DNA of 64,000 nt, taken from assembly GCF_020184175.1 (NCBI RefSeq), contig NC_065531.1:67798604-67862603 (forward strand), read 5' to 3'. The translations under genes and the position numbers were made by a program. Of the stretch, positions 15,901 to 27,800 are shown piece after piece; the first letter of the stretch is position 1, and each line of letters starts with the position of its first letter. Source of the stretch: Aphis gossypii (lineage: Eukaryota > Arthropoda > Insecta > Hemiptera > Aphididae). The notes under the pieces are model-generated. The model made no database searches. It worked only from the letters and a program-made list of their open reading frames with translations, and was not told the origin of the DNA.

Positions 15901-18900
15901 AAAGTAAAGTTTTAAATCCCTATATTTATAAAATTTAAATACGAGAAAAATGCCATTATTAATATTAATTTTTATTTATATTATATCTGTAGATAAAAAT
16001 AAAAATTATTAGATATTTTTAAGTATCTTAAAACGTAAATACTCAAAATAGTTCTTAAATTATGTAAACATGATGTTATTTGATTTTATTATCCGTTAAA
16101 AAGTTTAAAGAGTTTGATTTATTTTTCAGGAACATGCAAGTTATATTAGCTGTAAGTATTTTTATTAGGTACACACATGATATATCTATTATATATATAT
16201 ATATTACCTTTCTAACGAAATTACAATTTTCCCTTAATAACGGTTTTCCTAACTGCACATATTATCCCTATTTGAGATCAACATTAATTATTTGACGTAC
16301 TTAATTTAATAATCGTATCTTTTAATTATTTATAAAAAAAAGTTTCTACATTTTAACATTCTTTTTTTTTTTAAATACATTTTTATTTATTGATACGAGT
16401 TAGAAAGATTAATGTTATATTTAAACTCATGAATAACTCGGTCGTATTTCTTTTTATAACTATGTAAGTTTCTCGATTTTAGGGGTTGATGCGCATATTC
16501 CGTAGCGATTAACTGATGCTATTTGAATGTAAATTACAACAATTGATAAGAAATTGTGTACTGGAGCAAATACGGCTGTTAACAGCTCTAACATAAATCT
16601 AAGAATCTTGTGTTTTACGGTATATATTATAGTTTATAGTTGTGTTTGTGAGATACGATCAAGTTTCTGGTATATATTTACTATTTTTCAAGTTAAATTT
16701 ATACAAGCCATGCTGTAAGTTTAGATAACAATAAATATTATTTGTAAAATTCGAGTGCAGTTTTTTTTTATTTAAAATTTAAATAAACAAAATATATTGA
16801 AATTAGAAATTTATTATAGGTATATACTATATATTTTATAAACAGTAGATTTCTTCTAACGATTTTTTTTATTTAGTACTAGGAAAGGAATACTAGTTTA
16901 TATAAAAACAAAAATCATAAATCGTATAAAAGATAACTATAATACATAGCTACACAAAATATTTTGATTAAGTTTTGTCTATTTTATTTATTTTAAATTC
17001 TAAACATATTTAGGCATATAGAATAAGAAAAAATCTAATATGAAGTTCATTTGTTTGTTAAAGTTATTCTCACAAACAGATTTATGTTTGATCAAGAGCG
17101 ATATAATAGTATTGAAATGTGCTAAAATAAAACATATTATTTATTCGTAACTTGTTAACAGATCTATTCATATTTGATGTTGCTCGTAACTAATGATATA
17201 ATAATAATTTATATTATTAAACAGGTGATAGAGAAATAATGTTAAAATTATTGTAACAATTTACGAGTTATGAACACGTGAATAAACCCGTAACATAAAT
17301 ATGTCAACTTATTTTGATTAGTTGCAACCATCGTTATTCTGAATTATTCAAAGATTATATTTTGTACCTATGTTATGTTATTTTATGTATGATTTACCTT
17401 TCACCTCCTTGGAAGTACGAGTGAATTGGTTTGGGTAACGTTGGAACAGATCTAGTCGATCTCCGGCCGTCCATAAGTTGAGACACATAGTTGGCAAGTA
17501 CTGAGCCCATCTGCCTGCCCATGCTTCTGGCTAATATCGGCGGAAAGGCGCCGAATGGATTCTGATTATCAGTCAGCCCCAAGCCATCAAAGTCGACTAA
17601 TCAACATTAAAAAACAAAACTCGTAAATACATATTTTTCAATTAATACAAATCAGGTTCTCGTATTCGTAAGGATTTAACTATATTTGTTATTTAATATT
17701 ATTTCACGACCGGGCGTACATTATGTGGGGCAATAAAAACACATTTTAGGTACTTTATATGGATCGTAAAATATGTCATCGCTCTAAATATTACGATTTT
17801 TTCAATCTAAGAATTTTTACTAACTTTTAAAAGTTTTTAAACGTCTATAACTGCTAATGTCTTAAACTGTTGGTTGGTTTATTATAGTTATTACGTGTGT
17901 GAATTCGGGTGATAACAACGATAAAAGTACCTAACATAATATTGACCTACAAAATATAGCATGTGTATTATAATGTACGTAAAAAAGATTTTATTAGTCT
18001 TCTAATGTACTTATATATTTATTGCTATATACCTAGTATCGCTATAGGTCGCCGAATCAAACCCAAAAGTAAATACACGGAAGTCATTATAATGTACCCG
18101 TTTAATTGCCATTATTTTTGTAGGCGATAGTAAATCGAGACTGTAAAAAGTAAAAACCAATTTTTGATGTAAACATTGTAAACAGTAACAGGTCTCAGAT
18201 TATTATCGTTAATCAAAAACATAAATATTGTAAACTCTGTTCGGTTTAATTGGACAAAGACATATTGTGTGACATTCGGATATCTATCATCAATCGTGTG
18301 GTATAATGTATAATACAACTATAGAAGTGATCACATGATATATATTATTATAAGCAGTACCCAATCTAACATGAGTTTGGTTTAATTTTTTGTATTTTCA
18401 GAGGTAGATATATATATATTTTTTTGAACCAGAAGAATTTAAAATATTTTAAGTATAAAACGAAGTGATTACTTATCTACTTATATAATATATGTACAGG
18501 TAGATAGATATCTTAGTGTTATCAAAATGAATAATCAGATAGTTGAAGTGCATTAGTTTATAAAAAAGCACACGCAGACTAACGTTGAGAGGTGAACACA
18601 TATTATTATTATAATAAAATATTTCATATATTAATTCTATGATATTAGATCGTTTTTGTGCTTTGGGATTAATTAAATATCAAGTTTTCAAATCGTGTGT
18701 AAATGTTATTAAAAAAGATAGAAGCATTTTTTAAGTAGTTTTGGATCATATTACCTACTTATTTCTATGTTTGTTTTATTATAAAAAAACATAATATGTG
18801 ATTCATATATGGTTTAGTGCATTTTAAAAGAGTATACTTTAAACGCGTATTTGTTAAGCCTATTGTGTAAAATTAAAATAAAAGGTAGTATTATGATTCA

Positions 18901-19412
18901 TAATATAATTTATAATTTATAATATTCTAGCTACATGTTGTGTTCATAGGTGGACTTTAGGGCGATAGTATGTAAATTAAGCACACCGCTAACATGATTT
19001 TCAGTTAACGATTTAATTATAGTAATGATAAGGTGAGTATTATACTTGAAATTAGAATTTCAATTTAATGGAGATAAGTAATAAAGATTTATAAATACAT
19101 AGATAGATAAAAATCGTGACACTGACTTGTGAACGGCAAACTGATGCTCATGTTGGACAGGAACCCGTCTGGAGGGTACCTGACGAACGGTAGGGACAAC
19201 GATGGCGTTATCGTTAGCCTGGTACCGGGTGGCAGGGCCAGGCGGCCGTCTGTAGTGATCCACAGCAGACGTTTCTGCCGTGAATGAGGTATGTCCTTCT
19301 CCTCAGCCTCGCCATTATTTTTGTAGTCGTCATCTGCGCCGGTGACATTGTTCTCAAACCACATCAACAGTAACAGCGCGGTCCACAGAGACGATTTCCC
19401 AAAGTATATCAT
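6745..19412 (-). CDS. DM4/DM12 family secreted protein, complete five-exon CDS
   Basis: The CDS is complement(join(6745..6928, 9542..9676, 13670..13819, 17398..17596, 19127..19412)). It totals 954 bases, or 317 residues plus TGA. All introns are GT-AG and the frame is kept at every junction. Residues 1 to about 26 are a signal peptide with a TALLLL core. RQKR at 45-48 is a furin-type cleavage site just before a hydrophobic LLWITTDGRLALPPGT segment, the usual layout of the family. The DM4/DM12 domain (about 162-250) has Cys183, Cys189, Cys238 and Cys245 in the pattern CLLRAIC then CYPYFKEC. N-glycosylation sequons lie at Asn87 and Asn255. Residues 257-297 form an acidic Asp/Glu-rich tail, which I do not recall as typical of the family. 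Family members are secreted insect proteins of unknown biochemical function. Family assignment is firm; no specific gene symbol can be given. Confidence 0.92.
6929..9541 (-). other. intron 4 of the DM4/DM12 coding region
   Basis: A 2.6 kb AT-rich intron. The donor GTAAGTT follows exon 4 and the acceptor is TTTCAG. If exon 4 were not spliced, the protein would end at once, because the donor itself creates TCG TAA. I see no other coding exon here. Confidence 0.8.
9542..9676 (-). CDS. DM4/DM12 gene, coding exon 4
   Basis: The acceptor TTTTGCAG and donor GTAAGTT bound 135 bases. The exon encodes residues about 212-257, including the second cysteine pair of the domain (CYPYFKECP, Cys238 and Cys245). 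Incoming and outgoing phases both match the neighbouring exons. Retention of the following intron would add only a stop codon, giving a shorter protein without the acidic tail. That could be a real alternative form. Confidence 0.92.
9677..13669 (-). other. intron 3 of the DM4/DM12 coding region
   Basis: A 4.0 kb AT-rich intron containing MITE-2 (10409-11109). A short GC-richer spot at about 12770-12850 can be read on the minus strand as a stub of a coding exon, but its phase does not fit exon 3. It is treated as chance. Confidence 0.75.
10409..11109. mobile_element. MITE-2, about 700 bp, in intron 3
   Basis: The left end (AAGAGTAATTCATAAAGCAT) and the reverse complement of the right end (GATGATTTACCAAGCAAAT) are imperfect inverted repeats flanked by TA. 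The arms pair further inward: AAGACCATATTTTTAAAT on the left matches the complement of AAAATATGGTCTTTAAG on the right. Positions 11020-11039 are identical over 20 bases to 57791-57810 in MITE-4, and the similarity continues for about 15 more bases. This shows common descent. No coding capacity is visible. Confidence 0.7.
13670..13819 (-). CDS. DM4/DM12 gene, coding exon 3
   Basis: The acceptor TCTTTACAG and donor GTAAGTGC bound 150 bases. The exon encodes residues about 162-212, the core of the DM4/DM12 domain. It contains the first cysteine pair in KACLLRAICEVHGHKS (Cys183, Cys189) and the hydrophobic FIGEFLQLFLT segment. Phases agree on both sides. It has no ATG early in its frame, so it is easy to miss in an ORF scan. 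Confidence 0.93.
13820..17397 (-). other. intron 2 of the DM4/DM12 coding region
   Basis: A 3.6 kb AT-rich intron with donor GTAAATC. A GC-richer patch at 14200-14470 has open frames on both strands, but none resembles a known protein and none shows a matched pair of splice sites in the right phase. Confidence 0.75.
17398..17596 (-). CDS. DM4/DM12 gene, coding exon 2
   Basis: The acceptor GTTGATTAG and donor GTAAATC bound 199 bases encoding residues 96-162. The segment has no cysteine and joins the N-terminal region to the domain. Its notable features are NPFGAFPPILARSMGRQMGS and a basic RRSTRS stretch. The incoming codon completes isoleucine 96 (A from exon 1 plus TC). An internal ATG gives the open frame seen at 17394-17582, but the exon starts further upstream. 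Confidence 0.9.
17597..19126 (-). other. intron 1 of the DM4/DM12 coding region
   Basis: A 1.5 kb AT-rich intron with donor CAA|GTCAGT. Nothing else is recognisable in it. Confidence 0.8.
19127..19412 (-). CDS. DM4/DM12 gene, coding exon 1 (signal peptide)
   Basis: The start ATG at 19410-19412 lies two bases after a splice acceptor (TTTTTGTTTTAG at 19415 onward), so a noncoding exon must lie upstream. The exon encodes residues 1-95: the signal peptide, the propeptide-like acidic stretch, RQKR, and the conserved LLWITTDGRLALPPGTRL segment typical of the N-terminal side of DM4/DM12 proteins. It ends in phase 1 at the donor GTCAGT. Confidence 0.93.
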
Positions 19413-19414
19413 TC

Positions 19415-22400
19415 CTAAAACAAAAATGAAAAAAGGTATTTATACAAACGACAATAATCATTATATTTAAAAGGGAAAATGAATTGTATAAAACAAACAT
19501 AATTTATTATTGTTTCCGGAGAGCCGCTAATATGTACATTGCACTTTATAAAAACTTGCCAAAGTACTAAACTATGGCCCTTCAAAAATATTAATTGATA
19601 ATCCCAGCGATATCATAATATAGGTACAAATATACAATATACAATATACATACATACATAATTTATTGATAATATAATATTCCACCAGTCCATTATTTTC
19701 ACAAGATCAAGCAATGTTATTAGTATACGGATGTTGCTATACATTAAATCGGGTGACCATTATTACTGTTTATTTTAACAAACAAATTTTTAGCGACATT
19801 CTCGAGGACGTCTATTATGCGTTTTTGTACAGATTCATGGCATATTATATAATTTATGTTTATTACGTGTATTACGTGTCCGTCCGAAACGATCTAAATC
19901 AGGGGGTCTTTAACCCATAATTCGCGATTACATTTTGAGCGTAACATCTACGTTTTAACGCATTTTTTAATTATTTAATACATATTATTGTTTTTTTACG
20001 ATGTAGCCTGTGAGGTTTTTTAAAAACTTTAGGTTTTATATGCTAGATATATAAACTATATACCTACATTTATGTACCCGTTTAACCAGCTTAAATGGAT
20101 TTAAACGCACGATTGACCGTGGCCCATTGGGTAATTAATTTTGAAATTCAACCGTTGTAAATAATTGACAAGGATAGATTGGATTGAGGTGAGCCTAAAA
20201 AAACTAATAATTCGAGAGTATGTGCTGCAGTAGTGAATGTCAATGACTCGTGCTCGAGATAAATTATATTATAATATAATATATATTATATGATATGACC
20301 GGTACCTACACAAAAATCCCTGCAACAAAATACGTAACGACATGAAACGAAAAACACAAATACCCACACGTGTATTTTATAACTCATAATTTTAACCTAT
20401 AACCAATTCCGCGCTTATTATTCGGTGTATGTAATATTGTGAATTTAAATAAATTTCATTTTCAATTAGGAAAATATCATATTATAATAATATTTAAGTT
20501 ACTACTTTATTTTTTCAAACCTCGGTTTATTAAACATACATACACAATACTAGCAATACTAGCTTATTGTTCTGTTCACAAAATTTTAAAAATAATAAAA
20601 AATTAATAATTATGTTTAAATTGAGAGTGTTTTAGTTTGATCGATGTTTCCGTTTGTGATTCATCTTAAACTTTTAGCAGTATACTTTGTGGAACACTTA
20701 AACGTGACGAATCACTACCTAATAAGTGTGATGCTGCACAGCTATGACTTATAAAAAATATTTTTAACGGTAAATTATCAACTTGTATTCAATACCTACC
20801 TATTTTATTCTTGTTACTTAAATTTAAATGTTATAACATTTATAGGTATTGGACATGCGTTTGAAATGACAAATAAGCAATCCGCAGATGCCTATTAATT
20901 AAAATAAATTACGTTTCATAATAATATTTAATCTAAAGAAAATATTGTGTTCCATTTTAAATTACCATTATACAATTCATAGTGTTGTAAATAATTACCA
21001 TGTACATTTTAAAATCCGAAACAAGTACTTAAATTACAACGATCAAAATATATATGGATATATAATGTATAAAATATTAAAGACATAAGTTTGATTTGAA
21101 ATGATTTGAAAAATTGATTAAATTATATCGAGAGTTATATCTTATAGTGGCATAATAATTAAAAATATAATATGCAAGTATACTATGTCTGCATTTGCAT
21201 ATTGTGTTACGCATCACTATAACTGGTTTAGAACTATTTCTAGTGATTTTCAACATATTATGTACTTTATATGCCTAATAAATAAGTTATGTATTTTAAA
21301 TGTAATATATTTTCATAATAAATATGCTGTCCAAAATAAATTATAGTTGTATTACCGTTACAGCAGCTATACCATGCGTGAGTAATACCATCTCCGAAAT
21401 TTTCAAAAACTAAAATGGAGTTATAAAGTTGACATTTTTATAGACACAATATCTAGTTTATTATCCAGATCAGATTTTGTATATTTTCTCCGGTGACTTT
21501 ATAACCTGGATTTAAAATAAGTAGATACTACTTTAGGCATAGGCGCTATACATAATACAGTATAATAAGTATGAGTATTTTTTTTTTTTATATATATTAT
21601 ATAGTAAACTCAAAACTGGAAAACCATAAATCTTTTACTATTCTAATTTTTGTGTGAGATGATTTTTTTTTTTTTTAGGCCTCGGAGAAAGTTAATAAAT
21701 TAAAAATATTCAATCTAATCGGGAATAAAAAAAAACTACATTCTTTTAAAGATTTCATCGTGTAAATTAAACATTTTGTAAGCTGTGATAATAAATAAAT
21801 CTTTAGGTGACCGACGGCTACGGTAGTCCTGCCGCAATGGATTCAAAATTAAAACGTTAAACGTTAATTACGGTTTAGGGTGTACGATGTATATGGGCGA
21901 GACACGTTTGTGATGTAAATCAAAACGTTTTTTACACGGATACTTACAACACATTTGGGAACAATATAATACTCATATGGGTAGGTACAGACATCACGTT
22001 TGACCGTTTGTATGTAGACCGAGTTGCCGCGGTCACCACAGAGGCTATCTGTAACCGCGATTACGAATACATAATATTATAATACGTGACTATTTAATTG
22101 TATATTATTACCTAAACCCACACGTGTGTAAACCATTATGTTTGAGGTACAGGAATGACTAGGCTCGACCTCCAAACATATTACACCCCGTTCGTATGTG
22201 TACGAATAATCGTGTACATCCTCGGTTTAATGCGTAGGTATATGTCATTTATAAAGCAAAACGAACAGCAGGGTAGTCGTTTGAAGTATTAAAAGCATAA
22301 GAGCAATGTGTAAGAATTTTTTGCAATAGGAACAAAAATGAGAAAAAACAATTAAGATTGAACATTTTCCGACAGCGATTGTTTATTTGAATACATTTTA

Positions 22401-23274
22401 GTAGTTACCTACTATTGTAGTGCGTATAGTCTGATGATATTAAAGTATCGTAACAGTCGGTTTGATAAAATCAAAATCGAGTTTACCAGAAAAAACAGTA
22501 TTATTAAACGTGATTCCTAAATCCGTACACGAAAAACACATAACTTTTTTTTATCTCGGCCAATTATCGAGACTTAGGTATGTGAACGTAGGTGCGCCGT
22601 TATCGAAGAACGTCATGGCAAGGTTAAATAATATATTATTATTATTATTATTACCTATCGTTTTTCGAATGGAATATGTTAAAAAAAATAAACCACTCCA
22701 AAATGACAATAATAACGCTGTAACGAAAAATTATTGACACGTATTATTATTTTATACTTATACACATTGTTTTCAAAGAATTTCGAAAACTATACTAAAT
22801 TGAATCCAGTGAAAACAACCCTGTAAGCTGCAAAATAAACGTTCAGGAAACTCGCCGAGTATATAAGATCATCTATTTGGCCTCCTCGCCAATAAATCAT
22901 ACGGGTTGTAAGCTGTATACGTATCACGATGAAAAAAAGTATAGTGGATATATATATTTTACGTGGATATATTTGAAACGAATTTCTATGTAGAAAAAAA
23001 AGGTAAAGTTTTTTAAAATTCTTGTCGTCAGAAGTATTTTTTTCCAAACGTTTCGTGAAATACACATAATATGTATAATGTCGATATATACTTTTGGTAT
23101 AACGCTATGTCGTCTACATCGATTTTCTAATACTGCGACGTGACGTGTCGTCCCTTCCCAAGGGATACGATGATCGCTGTCGTACCGTCGGTATAATGTA
23201 TAATATATAGATCCCCTCATCTGTGGCGAGACTTCTACAACATTTTGACCCGGGACCGAAATTAGTAGACTCAC
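19415..23274 (-). other. 5' UTR intron of the DM4/DM12 gene (inferred)
   Basis: The stretch between the acceptor before the start codon and the candidate donor GTGAGT at 23274-23269. It is AT-rich with an ATT microsatellite at 22635-22652. I see no coding exon. The boundary at 23274 depends on the candidate first exon being correct. Confidence 0.45.
22635..22652. repeat. ATT microsatellite
   Basis: Six tandem ATT units, read directly. Confidence 0.85.
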
Positions 23275-23371
23275 TTTACGGGCTCGTGACGGGCAGGTTG
23301 AATATTGTACAGTAAATCGAAGTGAACGATTTTTTCCTGATGCTTTGGACACCAAAGTGTTTTCAGTAACT
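23275..23371 (-). other. candidate noncoding first exon of the DM4/DM12 gene
   Basis: It starts at the adenine of an initiator CAGTTAC and ends at the donor AAA|GTGAGTC. The 97 bases contain no ATG, as expected of a leader. They are GC-richer than the surroundings and lie in the right orientation to splice to the acceptor at 19415-19416, giving a 5' UTR of about 99 bases. The segment is also open in one frame (TENTLVSKASGKNRSL and on), so a coding exon of another gene is a less likely alternative. In that frame it does not join in phase to the exon at 19414. Confidence 0.45.
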
Positions 23372-23399
23372 GCATTGAGCTATTCGATCCCTATATATA
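23371..23399 (-). promoter_or_regulatory. core promoter: TATA box and initiator
   Basis: On the minus strand TATATATA (23399-23392) is followed by CAGTTAC, whose adenine at 23371 lies 28 bases from the first T. This is the spacing expected of arthropod TATA-plus-initiator promoters. A strong donor follows 97 bases later. AT repeats are common here, so the TATA match alone means little. The combined geometry is what supports the call. Confidence 0.45.
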
Positions 23400-23498
23400 C
23401 TAGCGTGTCTAGTTAATATTATTACAATTTTATTATATATATATATCAAGCGCTATGCGTTGATCTCGTTTGATATCGGTACTTTATTATTATAAATA

Positions 23499-24220
23499 AA
23501 GAATGATTCACAAGACATGCTTATCCCCAATTTATTTTATTTATTAATGCATTTATTAAAATCTTGATTTTAGGAATTTTTTTATACAATTAAGACTATA
23601 TTTTAAAATATTTGAGATTTTTCATATCACTATTTTAGAAGTATCCCGTGGTGATATAAACTTTTATTTTTAAAAAAAAATTATAACCCCCATTTTCTAC
23701 TATAAATTATATAGTTTATAATACTTTTAAAAAATATCGATGTGCCAACTTAATTAAAAAATTCGAATGAGTAATTTTTAGTTATTAAACTGTTTATATT
23801 TAGGATAAAAACCTTTAAAAACGGATTAAATAAATATATATATATATAAATTATGTATTATCAATATCTAAACTAGTAGACTATTTTTAACCACTAATAC
23901 ATTAATCAATAAATTACTAAAATGTTGAAATTCATTATCATTTACAGATTATCCACAGCACAAGTTAAATAACTCAAAAACTATCCGTTGAAATTTTGAT
24001 AAGGTAACGTCAACATTTTCCAATAAATAACTTATAGTAGAAAAAAAAATGTTATTTATGATGAACATAATTTTATATCCACACAATACACTGCTTATTT
24101 AGTACAAAAAAACCTTTAGACATTTAAAAAATAGTCTTTTAAATATATTTAAAAATGTTAAAATCAAATTTTCAATTGAAAAAGAAAACTCGGGTGAGCG
24201 TGCTCTGTGTATTTAATTTA
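23499..24220. mobile_element. MITE-3, degenerate, about 720 bp
   Basis: The left end (AAGAATGATTCACAAGACATGCTTATCCCC) and the right end, whose complement reads CACAGAGCACGCTCACCCGAG, are imperfect inverted repeats matching the MITE-1/2/4 family. The last bases at the right are eroded, so that boundary is approximate. The interior is AT-rich with no coding capacity. It sits just upstream of the candidate DM4/DM12 promoter. Confidence 0.55.
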
Positions 24221-24606
24221 ACACTTATTCAGTCACATAGGTAATTATATTAATAGTTTAATAACAATAATATTGTCAAATCCTTAACAAACCGGTCGTG
24301 TAACCATTATTGTGAGCGCGTGCGGTAGGTAAAAGACTATTCACTTTCCACGCGCGTACATACATTGTCAGGCCGAATGTGTCGACGATATAAAAAGAGT
24401 AAAAAATTAAATAAAATCTTCCGTAGGCATTTACCGTAGATACGTCACGATAATAGTAATAATGATTCGATCGTCTGTATCGTTCGGGCGAGAACGAACT
24501 CGGTTATATTATTGTTATTATATAGTAGTGTGGCAAGTATTACAGAGCCGGCGGCGGAAAATAATATTATTAGGTACCAGCTATATGTTTATTATATATT
24601 ATTTAG

Positions 24607-24737
24607 GCGATGGCGCACCGACGACCGGCCGGCCACGTGCTCGTGCATGGAGATCTCCAGATATAAGTGTGCGGTGGAGGACTTCTGCAGGACAACTGCA
24701 GAGTACGAGACCATTATTGTGACGTGTTCGGTTTCCA
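24607..24737 (+). CDS. candidate cysteine-rich internal exon, unrecognised gene
   Basis: After an ATTATTTAG acceptor, one frame is open for 43 codons to the donor CCA|GTGAGTA. It reads RWRTDDRPATCSCMEISRYK and on, with five cysteines (CSC, KC, FC, TC). Third codon positions are clearly richer in G and C than first and second positions, which fits real coding on this strand. The frame enters with one extra base and leaves in phase 1. No initiator or partner exon could be found, and the polypyrimidine tract is weak. Cysteine spacing suggests an extracellular protein, but I do not recognise a family. The opposite strand is also partly open, so the call is tentative. Confidence 0.4.
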
Positions 24738-24778
24738 GTGAGTAAAATATTATTATTATTACTATTATTAACACTACT

Positions 24779-24838
24779 ATCATCATCATCATCGTCGTCG
24801 TCGTCGTCGTCGTCATCATTATTATTATCATTATCGTA
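24779..24838. repeat. ATC/GTC trinucleotide microsatellite
   Basis: ATC units change to GTC units and then back to ATC and ATT. On the minus strand this gives an aspartate run inside a spurious frame. It lies directly downstream of the candidate exon's donor. Confidence 0.85.
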
Positions 24839-27800
24839 GTTGTATGCGGCCCGTGCTATGGCGCGCGTGTGCACGCCGAAATGTCGCCGACGAAATATAA
24901 CCATTGTGGATGATACGCGGAACGGAATGTATTATTTTTATTATTTTTTTTTTATTTCCACCCACCCATCATCGAACCTATACATTGCAATATTATATTA
25001 TTATAAATCGTGTCAAGACTACTACGACGCACAGCGATCATAATATTATACGCTTTATATTATTAGGTACCGTGATACCTAATATTATATTATATGACGT
25101 GTTGTTGTTATTATTATTGGGTACCTGGGTATTATACGGAGAAAACGCGACAGAAGTCTGCTACCACTAGCACGACGACGACGACGATAACAGTAATAAT
25201 TATGCGTACTGCGAGTGTGTTTCGTTGATAATACGATCGAGCCAACAGCCATAATTATTTTAATACATTGTACATAATTACCATTAATATATAGTTACGC
25301 GTGATATTATAACGTTATGCTCTGGATTTAAAGTGGCACGAAACGGCAAAGGGTACCTACTGCAATCTCTATAATATTTTCAGCATCTCTGTGTGTAAAC
25401 ACTACGTAGACCGATTTCACGATTGATAACGAGAGATGGTCCTTATTGTAGCTTTATATTCATTAGTGCTTTAAACATTTAAACGAGGAACCCCATAGGT
25501 ATGCAAATTTTTCACTTATAATACCATTTTTTTTTAATCCAATTTCTATCACATATAATTTCTAATAAAAAATATATTGTTACGTAAAAAAATTATTATA
25601 CAACTAAAAAGTTTTTAATAAAATTATTTAAGACTAAAATAATTATATTTCTAGAATAAATAATTATTTTAAGCAGATGAGTATGAGAGTATATTGATTT
25701 AATTCAAACGCTTGAACGTACTATAGCGTACCTTTTAAAGAAAATTTCAAATAGAAGGGTTCAATCTACTTATACCCCCACTTAAACCCCTGTATTAAGT
25801 TCGTTAGTTATTGTTTTAGATAGTTAGTAGGTACATGGTCGTATAATATATTATAGTTGCTTACTAGTTATATAGTAGTATAGTACATAACTTATTATAA
25901 TTTATTCGTCGTGCACTTGTGCAGTATTGTATTCTGCAGTGGAGCATTTACATGATAAAAGGGATGGAGCTCCAAAAACTTATTGAAAATACACCATCGG
26001 CCATCGCGCATTGCTTCACGACTGCTTCGACACAACCGTAATAATAATATTGTTTTAATTTATTCATTTCGCTCACCAAACTGTGTACGCTGCTATATAT
26101 ATAGAGAGAGAAGGTTTATATATTATATATATATATATAGAATATTTATGTATTTTATGAGAAGAAAAAAAGCATTGGATAAAAAATAAATTGTATGATA
26201 AAAATATATGATCCGTCTAAGATTTCGGAAATCTGACAGCTGTCGGCCGCCACAGGGCCCGGGCGTGGTATCGTCCGATATCTGTCGTGTCAAAGTCGTC
26301 TTGTCTCAGCGCTCAAACTTTTTCTAAAATGCGAAAAAAACCAAAGCGTTCGATAAAAACGTCGACTAACAGACTTACGACGTTGAAAATATTCACATAA
26401 TAATTCACAAATATTGATATTATATAGGACACCTAACCTATCGAGAACTCCGCGAGTAGAGGCATATTCGTTTTTCGATATAAAAATGAACCCGTATACT
26501 CGTAATAAATTATTATTATTATTATAACAATAATTATCGAAATAATACACCATTATTTATTATAAAATTAAATGTGTATCGTTTTAAAATGTATTGTAAT
26601 ATTATAACCACTTTGGTTATAACGTAGACAGTAACCGAACTTAGGCCATAATTAAAATAAGTTGGGAATATCGTATAAATCACTGCAGTTTAGTTTTATA
26701 AGTAACGAAACCCGCCACTCGGTAAATCAAAAATACAGACACAAAATCCAATGTATGGAGTAGAGTTGCATATAACAAAATACTCTTGCTTATTCTATAT
26801 AATCAAAATTTAAATACTATTATACGACTAATAATATTCAGGTAGTCTACTCTATTAATATTCATTGTTGCGTTTTTCAATATGTTTTATAATTTTTGCA
26901 GAAAATGATGATTCTGGAATTTTATTAAGTAAGTCGTTATTAAAAAAAAAAAAAAAAATAAATAAATAACGAGATAAAATATGTATATATTTTTGCCGTT
27001 TTATAATAATTTTAAATTATGTGGAAAATAAATGAAGAAAATTCTAGATTACCGTTTAAAGTGTCGCTCTGCAGGCGCTTAGTCGCAGTATAGGAGTGCG
27101 TATTCGCGTACGACGTAATCCGACTTCAATAGTTTAATCGATGTATAAAATATAATTGTCGAAATTTACACGTTTTTTATTTCAATATTTAACGTGCGAC
27201 GATGACCGCTCGCTGTTTTATTTGTCCGTGATGCGTGCGTACATATCGTACGGCAAAAAAAGAAAATATATTGAATAAATAATTAGACGTGTTTCGAGGT
27301 TTGCTGCGAGGCACGTCGCTCGTCTGGCCGATGTCCACTTGTACGCTCGCATACACATAATATATATATATATAATACGAATTAATGTACCGTTATGTGT
27401 TATATTTGCGCGCGGAATTAATCGGCCATTTTGTCCGTACGGAAGAATTATATCGACCCTTGTTCGGCAACGGCGGCGGCGTTAGTATAGAGGTATACGT
27501 CATGAGATTCTGTACGCCGTCGCCGATGCGGTCTCTGGTCCATATACCTATACGCGGACGCGAGCACAATACACCGGGTAATTGGTAATCAACGCGAGTT
27601 TTCGCGATGACCGATCTTCGAGTGCGGCGGCGGCGGCGGTGGCGGCAACCGCGCGTGCTGGGCGACCTGATTCTTTTTATAATTTCATTTTATTTCGTTT
27701 TTTTTTTCGCGCCAACGGGTTAGCGACTATTATTCGCGATGAGTATATAATATCATATCATTCCTATATATCGGCGGCGGCGGCAAAAATATGTACCCGT

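Noticed and set aside
22924..23355. 143-codon minus-strand open frame
   Set aside because: It begins at TTG, crosses a strong splice donor, and its second half is low-complexity Ile/Phe/Tyr/Lys. The first part is better explained as a leader exon.
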